Source: Nocardia terpenica
GTDB taxonomy: Bacteria; Actinomycetota; Actinomycetes; Mycobacteriales; Mycobacteriaceae
Length of the DNA: 64,000 nt
Assembly: GCF_013186535.1 (NCBI RefSeq)
Contig: NZ_JABMCZ010000001.1
Span: forward strand, 310,001-374,000
Direction of reading: 5' to 3'
The notes under the pieces are model-generated. The model was not told the DNA's origin and did no database searches. It saw only the letters and a list, made by a program, of their open reading frames with translations. Each line of letters starts with the position of its first letter. Positions within the stretch are counted from its first letter, which is position 1. Position numbers and translations under genes: made by a program. Shown in pieces: positions 38,033 through 47,108 of the stretch.

Positions 38033-39796
38033 GTGCACACCCGACTCGCCACCGAACTCGCCCCCGCCGACGGCTACGCCGAGTGGACCCGCCGCGCCGC
38101 GGAGGCCGAAACCCTTGCGGCCCAGGGCGTTCCGGTACGGATCGCGCTGCTGGCCAGCTACACCACCGAATTCCTGACCGAGCTGCTGCCGCTGGCCGGG
38201 GCCCGCGCCGGTCTCGCCCCGGAGCTGCTGCGCTTCCCGTTCGGGCAGCTGGAACAGGTGCTGTTCGACCCGCAGAGCCCGCTGCGCGAGGGCGATTACG
38301 TGGTGCTGTCCGGAACCCACCACGACCTGGTCGACTCGGTGGAGGAGAACGTGCGCCGCTGGGTCGGGCTGTGGGACGCGGCCGCCCGGCTCGGGGTGCG
38401 CGCCATCCAGCTCGGCTTCGCGCCCCCGGCCACCGACACCTACGGCCCGGTGGCCTGGCGCACCCCGCAGTCGCGGTCCGGGCTGGTGCGCGCGGTGAAC
38501 GCGGCGCTCGCCGAGCAGGCGGCGGGCCGGGTGCTCTACATCGACACCGAACAGCTCGCGGCCCAGGTGGGTTTGAGCCGTTGGGAGGATCCGCGCAGCT
38601 GGTATCGGGTGCGGCAGCCGTTCGCGCCGGACAGCCTGCCCTGGCTGGCGACCGCGATCGCCGACACCGTCGCCTCCGACCGCGGCCTGTCCGCGCGCTG
38701 CGTGGTGCTCGACCTGGACGGCACGCTGTGGGGCGGCATCCTGGGCGAGGACGGCATCGACGGCATCCGCATCGGCACCGGGCCCGACGGCGAGGCGTTC
38801 GCCGAATTCCAGCGCTACCTGCGCGCGCTCACCGAGCGCGGCGTGCTGCTGGCGGTGGCCAGCAAGAACGATCGCGACCTGGCGCTGCGGGCGATCGCCG
38901 AGGCGCCCGGCATGGTGCTCGGGGTCGACGACTTCACCTGCATCGTCGCCGACTGGCGGCCGAAATCCGAACAGTTGCAAGAGATTTCGGACCGGGTCCG
39001 GCTCGGGCTGGGCAGCATGGTGTTCGTCGACGACAATCGCGCCGAATGCGAACAGGTCGCCGCTGCCCACCCCGAGGTGCGCACGGTGACCCTGCCCGCC
39101 TCCCCGGCGAAGTTCCCGGCGCTGCTGGCGAGCCTGCCGTGGCTGCATCCCGGATCGCTGTCGGACGAGGACTTCGCGCGGCAGCGTTCCTACCAGGCCC
39201 TGGCCGCCGCCGAGCAGCTGGCCACCGGCCGCACGCTCGACGAGTTCCTGGCCGGGCTCCGGATGGAGGCGGTGATCGAGCCGATCAACAGCACCACCAT
39301 CGATCGGGCCGCGCAGCTGGTGGCCAAGACCAACCAGTTCAACCTGACCACCCGCCGCCACACCCAGACCCAGGTGCTGAAGATCTCCGAGGACCCGCAG
39401 TGGTTCTCGGTCACCCTGCGGCTGCGCGACCGGTTCGCCGACCACGGCATCGTGGGCGTGCTGCTGGCCGAGGACCGCGGCGGCGTCGCCGAGATCGACA
39501 CGCTGCTGCTGAGCTGCCGGGTGATCGGTCGCGGCGCCGAGGACAACCTGCTGGCCGCCGTGGCCGAATGGGCCCGCGCCCGTGGCTGTTCCCGGTTGCT
39601 GGGCCGCTATCTGCCGACACCGCGCAACGCGCTGGTGAGCGAGCTGTATCCGAGTCGGGGCTTCGTCGCCGATGCCGACGCCGACACCGCCGGGGGCGAG
39701 ACCACCGTGGGCTCGCCGTACGGCTACGACCTGACCGACGGGGTCCCACCCCGCAGCCCCCACATCCGAGAGGCGCAACTACATCATGGCCACTGA
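38033..39796 (+). CDS. FkbH-like HAD-IIIC phosphatase/glyceryl transferase
   Basis: A 587-residue FkbH-family enzyme. The HAD motif is Asp227/Asp229 in VVLDLDGTLWGGILGEDG. The C-terminal transferase part has LLLSCRVIGRGAEDNLL with Cys495 in the position of the known acyl-accepting cysteine. FkbH proteins take 1,3-bisphosphoglycerate, remove phosphate and load D-glyceryl onto an ACP. GTG 38033 lies two bases after the preceding stop, with GGAGG upstream. The stop overlaps the ACP gene that follows, its likely partner. The dehydrogenases and O-methyltransferase of methoxymalonyl pathways are absent, so the glyceryl unit may be used as such, as starter or branch. Confidence 0.88.
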   Translation: MHTRLATELAPADGYAEWTRRAAEAETLAAQGVPVRIALLASYTTEFLTELLPLAGARAGLAPELLRFPFGQLEQVLFDPQSPLREGDYVVLSGTHHDLVDSVEENVRRWVGLWDAAARLGVRAIQLGFAPPATDTYGPVAWRTPQSRSGLVRAVNAALAEQAAGRVLYIDTEQLAAQVGLSRWEDPRSWYRVRQPFAPDSLPWLATAIADTVASDRGLSARCVVLDLDGTLWGGILGEDGIDGIRIGTGPDGEAFAEFQRYLRALTERGVLLAVASKNDRDLALRAIAEAPGMVLGVDDFTCIVADWRPKSEQLQEISDRVRLGLGSMVFVDDNRAECEQVAAAHPEVRTVTLPASPAKFPALLASLPWLHPGSLSDEDFARQRSYQALAAAEQLATGRTLDEFLAGLRMEAVIEPINSTTIDRAAQLVAKTNQFNLTTRRHTQTQVLKISEDPQWFSVTLRLRDRFADHGIVGVLLAEDRGGVAEIDTLLLSCRVIGRGAEDNLLAAVAEWARARGCSRLLGRYLPTPRNALVSELYPSRGFVADADADTAGGETTVGSPYGYDLTDGVPPRSPHIREAQLHHGH

Positions 39797-40037
39797 TCAA
39801 CTGATGGAACGTTTGCTCGAGGTGTTCGCCACCGTCGTCGGCGAACCGGCCGCGTTCGGTCCCGAGACCGCCCGTGGCGATATGGACGTCTGGGATTCGC
39901 TCGCCCAGGTGCGGCTGGTGTACGCGGTCGAGCGCGCCTTCGGCGTGGAGCTGCCCGAGCGGCTGCTCACCTCGGAGGTCTCGCTCGCCGACTTCGCCGC
40001 CGCGGTGGCGGCCGCGCAGCGAGCGCTGACGTCATGA
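39786..40037 (+). CDS. Acyl carrier protein
   Basis: An 83-residue stand-alone carrier protein. The phosphopantetheine serine is in MDVWDSLAQVRLVYAVE, and the acidic helix and LADFAAAV end match ACPs of FkbH systems. It overlaps the FkbH gene by 11 bases and the next gene by four (ATGA), so the three are translationally coupled. The likely cargo is glyceryl; acyl from the ligase is an alternative. No phosphopantetheinyl transferase lies in this window, so one must be supplied from elsewhere. Confidence 0.9.
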   Translation: MATDQLMERLLEVFATVVGEPAAFGPETARGDMDVWDSLAQVRLVYAVERAFGVELPERLLTSEVSLADFAAAVAAAQRALTS

Positions 40038-41551
40038 CCACCCGGGCGTTCCGGCTCACCGACGCCGACGTGGCGGCCTATGCCGACGCGGTCGGCGATC
40101 GCAACCCGCTGCACGTCGATGCCGACTTCGCGCGCCGATCCCCCTACGGCCGCCCGATCGCGCACGGCGCCCTGGTCGCGACCCTCGCTCTGGCCGCCCT
40201 GTTCGACACCGTGGATCCCCGTCTGGTGCACGGCATTCGGACCACCTTCCGCCAGCCCGCCGTGCCGGGACGGCGCTACGAGATCGAGTGGACGCTCACC
40301 CCGGGCGAGGCGCGCGGCCGGGTCAGCTTCGGCGGCGTGGAGGCGGTCGGCATCCGCTGCACGCTCGGTCCCGGGCTGCGCTTCTCCGAGGAGCACAGCG
40401 ACTGCGTCCCGCACCTGATGCAGCCGCGCCGCCTCGACCCGGCCGACCCGCCCGGACCCGAAACCGGGTGCTACGCGGTCGATCACCGCGGCATCGCCGC
40501 GCTGGCGGACCGGCTCATCGGCGGCCGGGTGCCCGAACACGTGGCCACCGTGCTGGGCTGGGTGAGCTACTGGACCGGCATGTGCACGCCCGGCCGGGAC
40601 GCGCTGCTGGTGGCGTTCGCGGTGGACCTGCTCGGCGCGGGCTTCGGGCCGATCGAATTCCATACCGACGCACCGGATGTCGACCGCCGGTCCGGGCTGA
40701 TCACGCTGCACGCGCGGACCCGCTGCGGGGTGAGCGCCGACGTGACGGTGGAAAGCCTGGTCCGCGAACCGGTTCCGGGCCCCGACCCGGCGGAGCTGGC
40801 CGCGGTGCTGCCGCCGTCGTCGGCGCTGGCCGGGCGCACCGTCCTGGTCGTCGGCGGCAGCCGCGGCCTGGGCGCGGCCGTCTCGCTGGGCCTGGCCGGG
40901 CAGGGCGCGCGGGTCCTGGTCGGCTGCTCCCGCTCCCCCGACGCGCTGCTGGCGGCCGCACCCGACCAGCGCGACCGGCTGCGCCCGGTGGTGGTGGACG
41001 CGAGCAAGCCGCGCGCCCTGGACGCGGCGCTGCCCGACACCCCGCTCGACGGGGTGGTAGTGCTGGCCGCGCCCGCCATTCCGACCCTGCCGCTGGCCCC
41101 GGACGCGGTCGACTCCGCCACCGAATTCCTCACCGAGAGCGCCCGATTGGTGCTCGCGCCGCTGTCGGTGTGCACCGGGCGGCTGCGGCCCGAGGCGTCG
41201 GTGGTGCTGGTCTCCTCGGAGGCGGTGACCGACCCGCCGCAGGGCTGGGCCCATTACGCGGCGGCGAAATTCGCGGTCGAGGGGCTGGCACACTATGTGG
41301 CACGCCATCATTCGTGGCGGGTCTCGGTGGTCCGGCCGCCCCGGCTGTGGACCGAACTGACCAACACTCCGGGCGGTCGCGCCCGGAGCAACCCCATCGG
41401 ACCGGTCGCGGCCGCCATCGTCGGGGCCTTCACCGCCCCGGCGGGCGCGCCCGGCGAGGTGCGCGTCCTCGGGGAACCCGAAACGTTGCCGACGCCGAGC
41501 GAGGAGGTGTGGCGTGCTGGAAATCCACGACCTGAACAAGTCCTACGGTAA
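40034..41551 (+). CDS. MaoC-like hotdog/short-chain dehydrogenase fusion
   Basis: A 505-residue fusion. Residues 1-130 hold a MaoC-type hotdog domain with the hydratase signature AVGDRNPLHVDADFA. Residues 140-255 look like a second, weaker hotdog. Residues 270-490 are an SDR with VLVVGGSRGLGAAVS and the catalytic Tyr408/Lys412 in HYAAAKFAVEG. Together these chemistries are ketoreduction and dehydration (or hydration), which the PKS modules lack. A trans-acting role on the assembly line or on the ACP-bound glyceryl is therefore plausible but inferred. The stop overlaps the ABC ATPase start by 38 bases. Confidence 0.78.
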   Translation: MTTRAFRLTDADVAAYADAVGDRNPLHVDADFARRSPYGRPIAHGALVATLALAALFDTVDPRLVHGIRTTFRQPAVPGRRYEIEWTLTPGEARGRVSFGGVEAVGIRCTLGPGLRFSEEHSDCVPHLMQPRRLDPADPPGPETGCYAVDHRGIAALADRLIGGRVPEHVATVLGWVSYWTGMCTPGRDALLVAFAVDLLGAGFGPIEFHTDAPDVDRRSGLITLHARTRCGVSADVTVESLVREPVPGPDPAELAAVLPPSSALAGRTVLVVGGSRGLGAAVSLGLAGQGARVLVGCSRSPDALLAAAPDQRDRLRPVVVDASKPRALDAALPDTPLDGVVVLAAPAIPTLPLAPDAVDSATEFLTESARLVLAPLSVCTGRLRPEASVVLVSSEAVTDPPQGWAHYAAAKFAVEGLAHYVARHHSWRVSVVRPPRLWTELTNTPGGRARSNPIGPVAAAIVGAFTAPAGAPGEVRVLGEPETLPTPSEEVWRAGNPRPEQVLR

Positions 41552-42494
41552 GAAGAAGGTGCTCACCGGGGTTGATCTGACCGTGCGGCCCGGCGAGGTG
41601 CTGGGCCTGCTCGGCCCCAACGGCGCGGGCAAGACCACCACCGCCTCGATCGTGGCCGGGCTGACCGCCGCCGATTCGGGGACGGTGCGCGTCGCCGGGA
41701 TCGACATCCGCACCGACCCGCGCCAGGCCCGCCGCCGGCTCGGCCTGGCCCCGCAGGAACTCGGCGTGTACCCGATCCTGACCGCGCGGGAGAACATGGA
41801 GTTCTTCGGGCGGCTCATGGGTGTGGGCCGCACCGAGCTGCCCGCGCGGATCGCGGAAGTGGCCGAGCGCCTGGGCATCACGCCGTTCCTCGGCACTCGG
41901 GCGCACAACCTGTCCGGCGGCCAGCAGCGCCGCCTGCACACCGCGCTGGCGCTGCTGCACCGGCCCGAGGTGCTGTGGCTGGACGAGCCCACGGTGGGCG
42001 CGGACGTCACGGCCCGCCAAGACCTGCTCACCGAGGTGCGCGGGCTCGCCGACAGCGGCGCGGCGGTCGTCTACGCCACCCACTACCTGCCCGAGCTGGA
42101 GGTACTCGGCGCGCGCGTGGTGGTGTTGCATCACGGGCGCATCCTGGCCGAGGGATACGCCCCCGAACTCGTCGAGCGCTATGCGAAATCCGCTGTGAGC
42201 CTGGAATTCTCGGACTCGGTGCCGGAGGGGCTGGGCGCCTGGCGGGGTCTGCCCGGCGCGACCGTCACCGACGGGCGGATCCTCACCGTGCCCACCGGTT
42301 CTCCCGGTCAGCTGCTGGCCCAGCTGTTCGCCACCCTGGGCGGCGACGCGGATCGGTTGCTGTCGGCCGAGGTGCACCACCCCAACCTGGAGAACGCCTA
42401 CCTGGCGATCATGGCCGCGGCGGGCGACTCCGATCCCGACGACGACATCGTCGTCCCGGACGCCGCGGAAAGGAGTTCCGATGTTGTTGCATGA
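41514..42494 (+). CDS. ABC transporter ATP-binding protein (DrrA-like exporter)
   Basis: A 326-residue ATPase. Walker A is GPNGAGKTT, the signature is LSGGQQRRL, Walker B is VLWLDEPT, and the switch histidine is in YATHYLPELE. The C-terminal extension of about 100 residues is usual for DrrA/NodI-type drug exporters. GTG 41514 has GAGGAGG just upstream, inside the preceding gene. It pairs with the permease at 42481 and most likely exports the operon product or confers self-resistance. Confidence 0.92.
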   Translation: MLEIHDLNKSYGKKKVLTGVDLTVRPGEVLGLLGPNGAGKTTTASIVAGLTAADSGTVRVAGIDIRTDPRQARRRLGLAPQELGVYPILTARENMEFFGRLMGVGRTELPARIAEVAERLGITPFLGTRAHNLSGGQQRRLHTALALLHRPEVLWLDEPTVGADVTARQDLLTEVRGLADSGAAVVYATHYLPELEVLGARVVVLHHGRILAEGYAPELVERYAKSAVSLEFSDSVPEGLGAWRGLPGATVTDGRILTVPTGSPGQLLAQLFATLGGDADRLLSAEVHHPNLENAYLAIMAAAGDSDPDDDIVVPDAAERSSDVVA

Positions 42495-43272
42495 TTCCGC
42501 GCTCGCCCGGGTGCGCGCGCTGTCGTGGGCGGACTTCCACCGCATCCGCTCCGATCCCGCGCAGCTGATCATCATGACGGTGCTGCCGATCGGCTTCATG
42601 GCCTTCCTGACCCCGATCGACAAGTATCAGCTGCGGCTCGCGGGTGGCTACCCGCACGCCAACGGGGTCGAACAGGCCGGTCCCGGAGCGATCGTGCTGT
42701 TCGCCTTCTTCATCACCAGCCTGCTGGGCGCCTCGTTCTTCCGCGAACACGAGTGGGGCACCTGGGATCGGCTGCGGGCCGCACCGGTGCGGGCCGCGGA
42801 GATCATCGCGGGCAAATCGTTTCCGCTGCTGGTGTTCTCGGCACTACAGCTGACGATCGTGTGGGTCGTCGCCTTCTGGGTCTTCGACCTGCACAGCGAG
42901 GGCTCGGTGGTCTGGCTGGCCCTGCTGACCGCCTGCCTATCGATAGCGACCTGGGGGTTCGGCATCGCGCTGGTGTCGGTCTGCAAGTCCATCGATCAGC
43001 TGACGATCATCGCGCAACCGATCTCGCTGGCCCTCGGCGGTCTCGGTGGCACCATCGCCGCGCGGGACACGCTCCCGGACTGGGCGAAGAGCCTGTCGCC
43101 GGTCACGCCGCAGTATTGGGCGCTGAAGGGGTTCAGGGCGGTCATCCTGGAGGGCGGTGGCTTCGACGCCGTGGCCACGCCCTGTGTCGTATTACTCGGT
43201 GTCGGCGCCGCCGGTGCGCTGATCGCCACATTCCGATTCAGATTGAGCCACGCCAAGATCGGACGGAGTTGA
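42481..43272 (+). CDS. ABC-2 type transporter permease
   Basis: A 263-residue membrane protein with six hydrophobic segments, an amphipathic start and the ABC-2 hallmark EHEWGTWDRLRAAPVRAAEIIAGK between helices 2 and 3. It overlaps the ATPase gene by 14 bases, showing translational coupling. Together they form a DrrAB-like exporter. The substrate is assumed to be the lipopeptide product. Confidence 0.9.
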   Translation: MLLHDSALARVRALSWADFHRIRSDPAQLIIMTVLPIGFMAFLTPIDKYQLRLAGGYPHANGVEQAGPGAIVLFAFFITSLLGASFFREHEWGTWDRLRAAPVRAAEIIAGKSFPLLVFSALQLTIVWVVAFWVFDLHSEGSVVWLALLTACLSIATWGFGIALVSVCKSIDQLTIIAQPISLALGGLGGTIAARDTLPDWAKSLSPVTPQYWALKGFRAVILEGGGFDAVATPCVVLLGVGAAGALIATFRFRLSHAKIGRS

Positions 43273-43279
43273 GTCGGGT

Positions 43280-44479
43280 ATGTTCCGGCGGGTAAGACCC
43301 CGGCCCGCGCGGGCGGGTATGACGGGAAAGCAGGCGATCGGCTGGGTGGCGCTGCTGGGTGCGGTGCTCGTGGTCGCCGAAATGCTCGACCGGGTGCGGT
43401 TTCCCGCGCCCCAGATGATTCTCGCGATCGTGGTCGGCGGCGGGCTGGCGGTGGCGGGGCGGCTGCCCGCCCCGCTGCCGCGCGAGGTGTCGATCGGTGT
43501 GCAGGCGCTGCTCGGGGTGCTGATGGGCAGCTATCTCGAGGTGTCGCTGCTGAGTTCGATCGGGCTGGCGCTGCTGCCGGTGCTGGCCATCACCGTCGCG
43601 ACGCTGGTGGTGAGCGTGCTGGTGTCGATGGTGTTCGCGCGGGCCTGCAAGGTGACGCTGCCGACGGCGACGCTGGGCCTGCTGGCGGGCGGGTCGGCCG
43701 CGGTGGTGTCGTGCGCCGACGAGATGGACGCCGATGTGCGGCAGGTGGCGTTCATGCAGTACCTGCGGGTCATGCTGGTGGCGGTGAGCGCCCCGGCCAT
43801 CGGCGCGCTGCTCGACAACGGCGGTCACGTCGCGAGGGTGGCGGCGACGACGGCCCACCAGGTCACCGATCCCGATCTGCCGCACTGGATGGTGGTCGGC
43901 CGCGGCGACCAGGTCGCGGGGGTGTGCACCGCGATCGTGCTGTCGCTGATCGGTATTCGGCTCGGCCGCTCCCTGCGCATCCCGAGCCCCGCGCTGATCG
44001 GCCCGATGCTGCTGACCGCCGCGGTCACCGCGCTGGGCATCAGCCACGGGTACGCGCCCACCAATCTGTTCAAGGAACTGCTGTTCGTGCTGATCGGGTT
44101 CGACGTCGGCACCCGCTTCACCCGGGCCGTGGTGCTGGAGATGGCTCGCATGATTCCCGGCATGACCGTCGCCATCGTCGGCCTGTCGGCGGTGGTCGCC
44201 GCGCTGGCGTATCTGCTGTCGCTGTTCGTGCCGCTGGAACTGTCCGACCTCTACCTGGCCACCACGCCCGGCGGCATCAATGCGGTGATCGCCGCCGCCG
44301 AGGGCATGAACGCGAATATGCCGCTGATAACCAGTGTGCAAAGTGTGCGGCTGCTGTTCATGGTCGCCATGCTGCCGCTGATGATGCGCCTGTTGCGCAG
44401 CTGCGTGGACCGGGTGCAGGTGCCCGAGACCGTTCCCGAGGACACCGCCGTCCTCGAACCCGCGCTCGTCCCGGAATGA
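43280..44479 (+). CDS. AbrB-family membrane protein (duplicated AbrB domain)
   Basis: A 399-residue membrane protein with about ten hydrophobic segments. It contains the AbrB duplication pattern: LLGVLMGSYLEV with TLGLLAGGSAAVVS in the first half and LLFVLIGFDVGTRFTR with TTPGGINAVIAAA in the second. Members are poorly understood (sometimes called ammonia monooxygenase-like by old naming). It lies seven bases after the permease, so it may be co-transcribed, but it need not serve the pathway. ATG 43280 is used with GGAG upstream; ATG 43319 is possible. Confidence 0.82.
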   Translation: MFRRVRPRPARAGMTGKQAIGWVALLGAVLVVAEMLDRVRFPAPQMILAIVVGGGLAVAGRLPAPLPREVSIGVQALLGVLMGSYLEVSLLSSIGLALLPVLAITVATLVVSVLVSMVFARACKVTLPTATLGLLAGGSAAVVSCADEMDADVRQVAFMQYLRVMLVAVSAPAIGALLDNGGHVARVAATTAHQVTDPDLPHWMVVGRGDQVAGVCTAIVLSLIGIRLGRSLRIPSPALIGPMLLTAAVTALGISHGYAPTNLFKELLFVLIGFDVGTRFTRAVVLEMARMIPGMTVAIVGLSAVVAALAYLLSLFVPLELSDLYLATTPGGINAVIAAAEGMNANMPLITSVQSVRLLFMVAMLPLMMRLLRSCVDRVQVPETVPEDTAVLEPALVPE

Positions 44480-44565
44480 CGAGATAACTCCGCACGGATA
44501 CGATGATCACAATTCGGATCGTGCTCGACTGCCCAGTATCGGATGAACGTCCGGAGGTCTTGTCG

Positions 44566-45363
44566 ATGACGAAACAGCTTGTGATCGAGAACCAGGCGTT
44601 ACGGCCGTTGGCCTCGGTGCCCGCGGCCGGACACATCTTCGATGTCGATCGCCGGTTGGGCACCGTGGAGCTGGACGAGCGGCAGTGCCTGCGGGTGGAC
44701 GGCGTCGCGCGGTATCTGCAGGATGTGGGCGTCGATCACCTCGAGCACGTGGGCGCGCTGCGCGAGCATCCGCACTGGATCGTGCGGCGCACCGTGATCG
44801 ACGTGATCCGCCCCATCGCCTGGCCCGCCGAGCTGCGGCTGCGGCGCTGGTGTTCGGGCCTGTCCTCGCGCTGGTGCACCATGCGGGTGCGGCTGGACGC
44901 CGACAACGGCGGACCGATCGAGACCGAGGGCTTCTGGATCCATATGAACAAGGAGTCCATGAGCCCGTCCCGCTTCTCCGACCGCTTCTTCGACCTGCTG
45001 GCCACCACCACCGACGAGCACCGCTTACGCTGGCGGCAGTGGCTGAACGAGCCGCTGCCGTCCGCCGCGGGCGCGCGATTCCCGTTGCGCCGCAGCGATA
45101 TCGACCATTTCGAGCATCTCACCAACACCGCCTACTGGGACGGCGTGCACGAGTTCGCGGCCACCGCGCCGGATCTCACCGCCGGTCCGCACCGTTACGT
45201 CCTGGAATACAACCGCCCGATCCGCTTCGGCGAGGACGTGCACATCCACGCCGAGCGCACCGCCGAGGCACTGACCCTGTGGTTCGCCGTCGACCGCGAG
45301 GTCCGCGCGGTGGCCCGCATCGGCGAACTTCCGGGAGAATGGCACCGACCGCAGTTCACATAA
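44566..45363 (+). CDS. Acyl-ACP thioesterase-like protein
   Basis: A 265-residue double-hotdog protein resembling FatA-type acyl-ACP thioesterases. It has GTVELDERQCLRVDGVARYLQDVGVDHL in the first hotdog and DHFEHLTNTAYWDGVHEF with YVLEYNRPIRFGEDVHI in the second. It would hydrolyse acyl-ACP to free fatty acid. ATG 44566 is chosen because CCGGAGG lies nine bases upstream. It is separated by 86 bases from the AbrB-like gene. It could feed free fatty acid to the acyl-AMP ligase, but members of this family also occur outside biosynthetic clusters. Confidence 0.8.
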   Translation: MTKQLVIENQALRPLASVPAAGHIFDVDRRLGTVELDERQCLRVDGVARYLQDVGVDHLEHVGALREHPHWIVRRTVIDVIRPIAWPAELRLRRWCSGLSSRWCTMRVRLDADNGGPIETEGFWIHMNKESMSPSRFSDRFFDLLATTTDEHRLRWRQWLNEPLPSAAGARFPLRRSDIDHFEHLTNTAYWDGVHEFAATAPDLTAGPHRYVLEYNRPIRFGEDVHIHAERTAEALTLWFAVDREVRAVARIGELPGEWHRPQFT

Positions 45364-45372
45364 GGAGGAACC

Positions 45373-45888
45373 GTGACCGATACGCGGACAGCGATTCTGG
45401 CCGGTGGGTGCTTCTGGGGCATGGAGGACCTGATTCGCAAGCAGCCCGGGGTGGTGTCGACCCGGGTCGGCTACACCGGTGGCAGCAACGATCATCCGAC
45501 CTACCGCAACCATCCGGGCCACGCGGAGGCCGTGGAGATCGTCTACGACCCCGCGCGCACGGATTATCGTGCGCTGCTGGAGTTCTTCTTCCAGATCCAC
45601 GACCCGACCACCAAGGACCGCCAGGGCAACGACATCGGTACCAGCTACCGATCGGCCATCTTCTACCTCGACGACGAGCAGAAGCGGGTCGCGCTGGAGA
45701 CCATCGCCGATGTCGAGGACTCGGGGCTGTGGCCCGGCAAGGTGGTCACCGAGGTGACCCCGGCGAGCGAATTCTGGGAGGCCGAGCCCGAGCATCAGGA
45801 CTACCTGCTGCGCTACCCGGACGGCTACACCTGCCACTTCCCGCGGCCGGGCTGGAAGCTGCCGAAGCGGCAGACCACCGCGCGGTAG
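45373..45888 (+). CDS. msrA: Peptide-methionine (S)-S-oxide reductase
   Basis: A 171-residue MsrA. The catalytic Cys13 is in LAGGCFWGMEDL. The family motifs RVGYTGGSNDHPTYRNHPGHAEAVEI and QIHDPTTKDRQGNDIGTSYRSAIF are intact. It repairs oxidised methionine using thioredoxin. GTG 45373 has a strong AGGAGG and starts nine bases after the thioesterase stop. It is a housekeeping gene and marks the right edge of the biosynthetic region. Confidence 0.96.
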   Translation: MTDTRTAILAGGCFWGMEDLIRKQPGVVSTRVGYTGGSNDHPTYRNHPGHAEAVEIVYDPARTDYRALLEFFFQIHDPTTKDRQGNDIGTSYRSAIFYLDDEQKRVALETIADVEDSGLWPGKVVTEVTPASEFWEAEPEHQDYLLRYPDGYTCHFPRPGWKLPKRQTTAR

Positions 45889-45985
45889 CCGCGAAATCGT
45901 AGCTCCCCCACGGGCTCCGCGCGGGGGGTAGGGTCGGTCGCGCGGATGTCGGGGTCGTTCCCAGCGGGGGACGGGCGAAAGGGCG

Positions 45986-46885
45986 GTGCGCGTGGTCGGT
46001 GGGATCCTGGAGCAGGAGCGGTGGCGGGGGCACACATTCGGCCGCAGCGCGTTCGCCCGGACCGAGGACGCTCGGAGACTGCACTACATGGTGCGGGGGA
46101 CGGGCGAACCGACCGTCGTCTTCGAGTCGGGCATGGGGTTCTCGCGATCGATCTGGGGCCTGGTGCAACCGGCGGTGGCCGAGCGGGTCCGCACCGTCGT
46201 CTACGACCGGGCCGGAACCGGGCGCAGCGACGACGATCCGCGCCCGCGCACGCTGGCCCGGCTCTCCGGCGACCTCGATGCCCTGCTGCGGGAGTTGGGG
46301 CCCGGCCCGTACGTGCTGGTCGGGCACAGCTGGGGCGGGCCGATCGTGCGGGTCACCGCGGAGTCCGACCCCGAGCGCATCCGGGGGCTGGTCCTGGTCG
46401 ATCAGAGCGACGAGAACTGCGCGCTGTATTTCGCGCGCGCGGCCCGGCGCAACCGGGTCGCGACCCGCGTGCTGCTGCCGGTGCTCGCCGGGTCCGGGCT
46501 GTATCGCAGGCTCGGCGGGAGGCTGGGCGCGGCGCAACCGGCCGATGTCGTGGCCGATCACCACGCCGAGGATTTCACCGTGCGGGCCGCCCGCACCCTG
46601 CTCGCCGAACAGGACAGCTTCGCCTCCGAGCTGCGGCGGCTGCGCGACCGGCGGATCGACCTCGGCGAGATCGAGATGAGCGTCATCTCCGGCACGCGAA
46701 TGCCGCGGCGCGGCGGGCTCGAGCGCGCGGCGCTCATCGACGCCCACCGCCGCACCGCCACCCGCACCCCCAACGCCCGCCACATCGAGGCCGCCCGTTC
46801 CGGCCACCTGGTCATGTTCACCGAGCCGGACCTGGTCATCTCCGAAATCCTCCGCCTGGCCGGGGCCGCGACGCAGAGCCGTTGA
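45986..46885 (+). CDS. Alpha/beta-hydrolase
   Basis: A 299-residue alpha/beta-fold hydrolase. The nucleophile Ser115 is in VLVGHSWGGPIVR and the oxyanion region in VVFESGMGFSRSIWG. A C-terminal histidine is in AARSGHLVMFTEPD. The substrate is unknown. GTG 45986 is the chosen start. No signal peptide is seen. Confidence 0.82.
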   Translation: MRVVGGILEQERWRGHTFGRSAFARTEDARRLHYMVRGTGEPTVVFESGMGFSRSIWGLVQPAVAERVRTVVYDRAGTGRSDDDPRPRTLARLSGDLDALLRELGPGPYVLVGHSWGGPIVRVTAESDPERIRGLVLVDQSDENCALYFARAARRNRVATRVLLPVLAGSGLYRRLGGRLGAAQPADVVADHHAEDFTVRAARTLLAEQDSFASELRRLRDRRIDLGEIEMSVISGTRMPRRGGLERAALIDAHRRTATRTPNARHIEAARSGHLVMFTEPDLVISEILRLAGAATQSR

Positions 46886-46951
46886 GGTGCAAGGGTTTCG
46901 GTATCCGTGGATGATGGTCTGTGTCGATACCGACGACATCGGAGAGGTGAC

Positions 46952-47098
46952 ATGAAGACCAAGCTCAACTGCCCGTGCGGCGAGTACATCACGGGCACCG
47001 ACGAAGACGATCTGGTGGCCAAGACCCAGGCCCACCTGGCCGCCAAGCACCCCGGGCACGACTACTCCCGCGACGAGATCCTGTTCATCGCGTACTGA
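46952..47098 (+). CDS. Small DUF1059-like protein
   Basis: A 48-residue protein, too short for many gene finders, preceded by GGAGAGG eight bases before ATG 46952. CPCGEYITGTDEDDLV and AHLAAKHPGHDYSRDEIL match the small DUF1059 pattern with paired cysteines and histidines that may bind metal. Its function is unknown. Confidence 0.72.
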   Translation: MKTKLNCPCGEYITGTDEDDLVAKTQAHLAAKHPGHDYSRDEILFIAY

Positions 47099-47108
47099 GC
47101 GGCCGCCG

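Noticed and set aside
38033..40037. Methoxymalonyl-ACP pathway
   Set aside because: Only the FkbH and ACP parts are present; the two dehydrogenases and the O-methyltransferase are missing from the neighbourhood.
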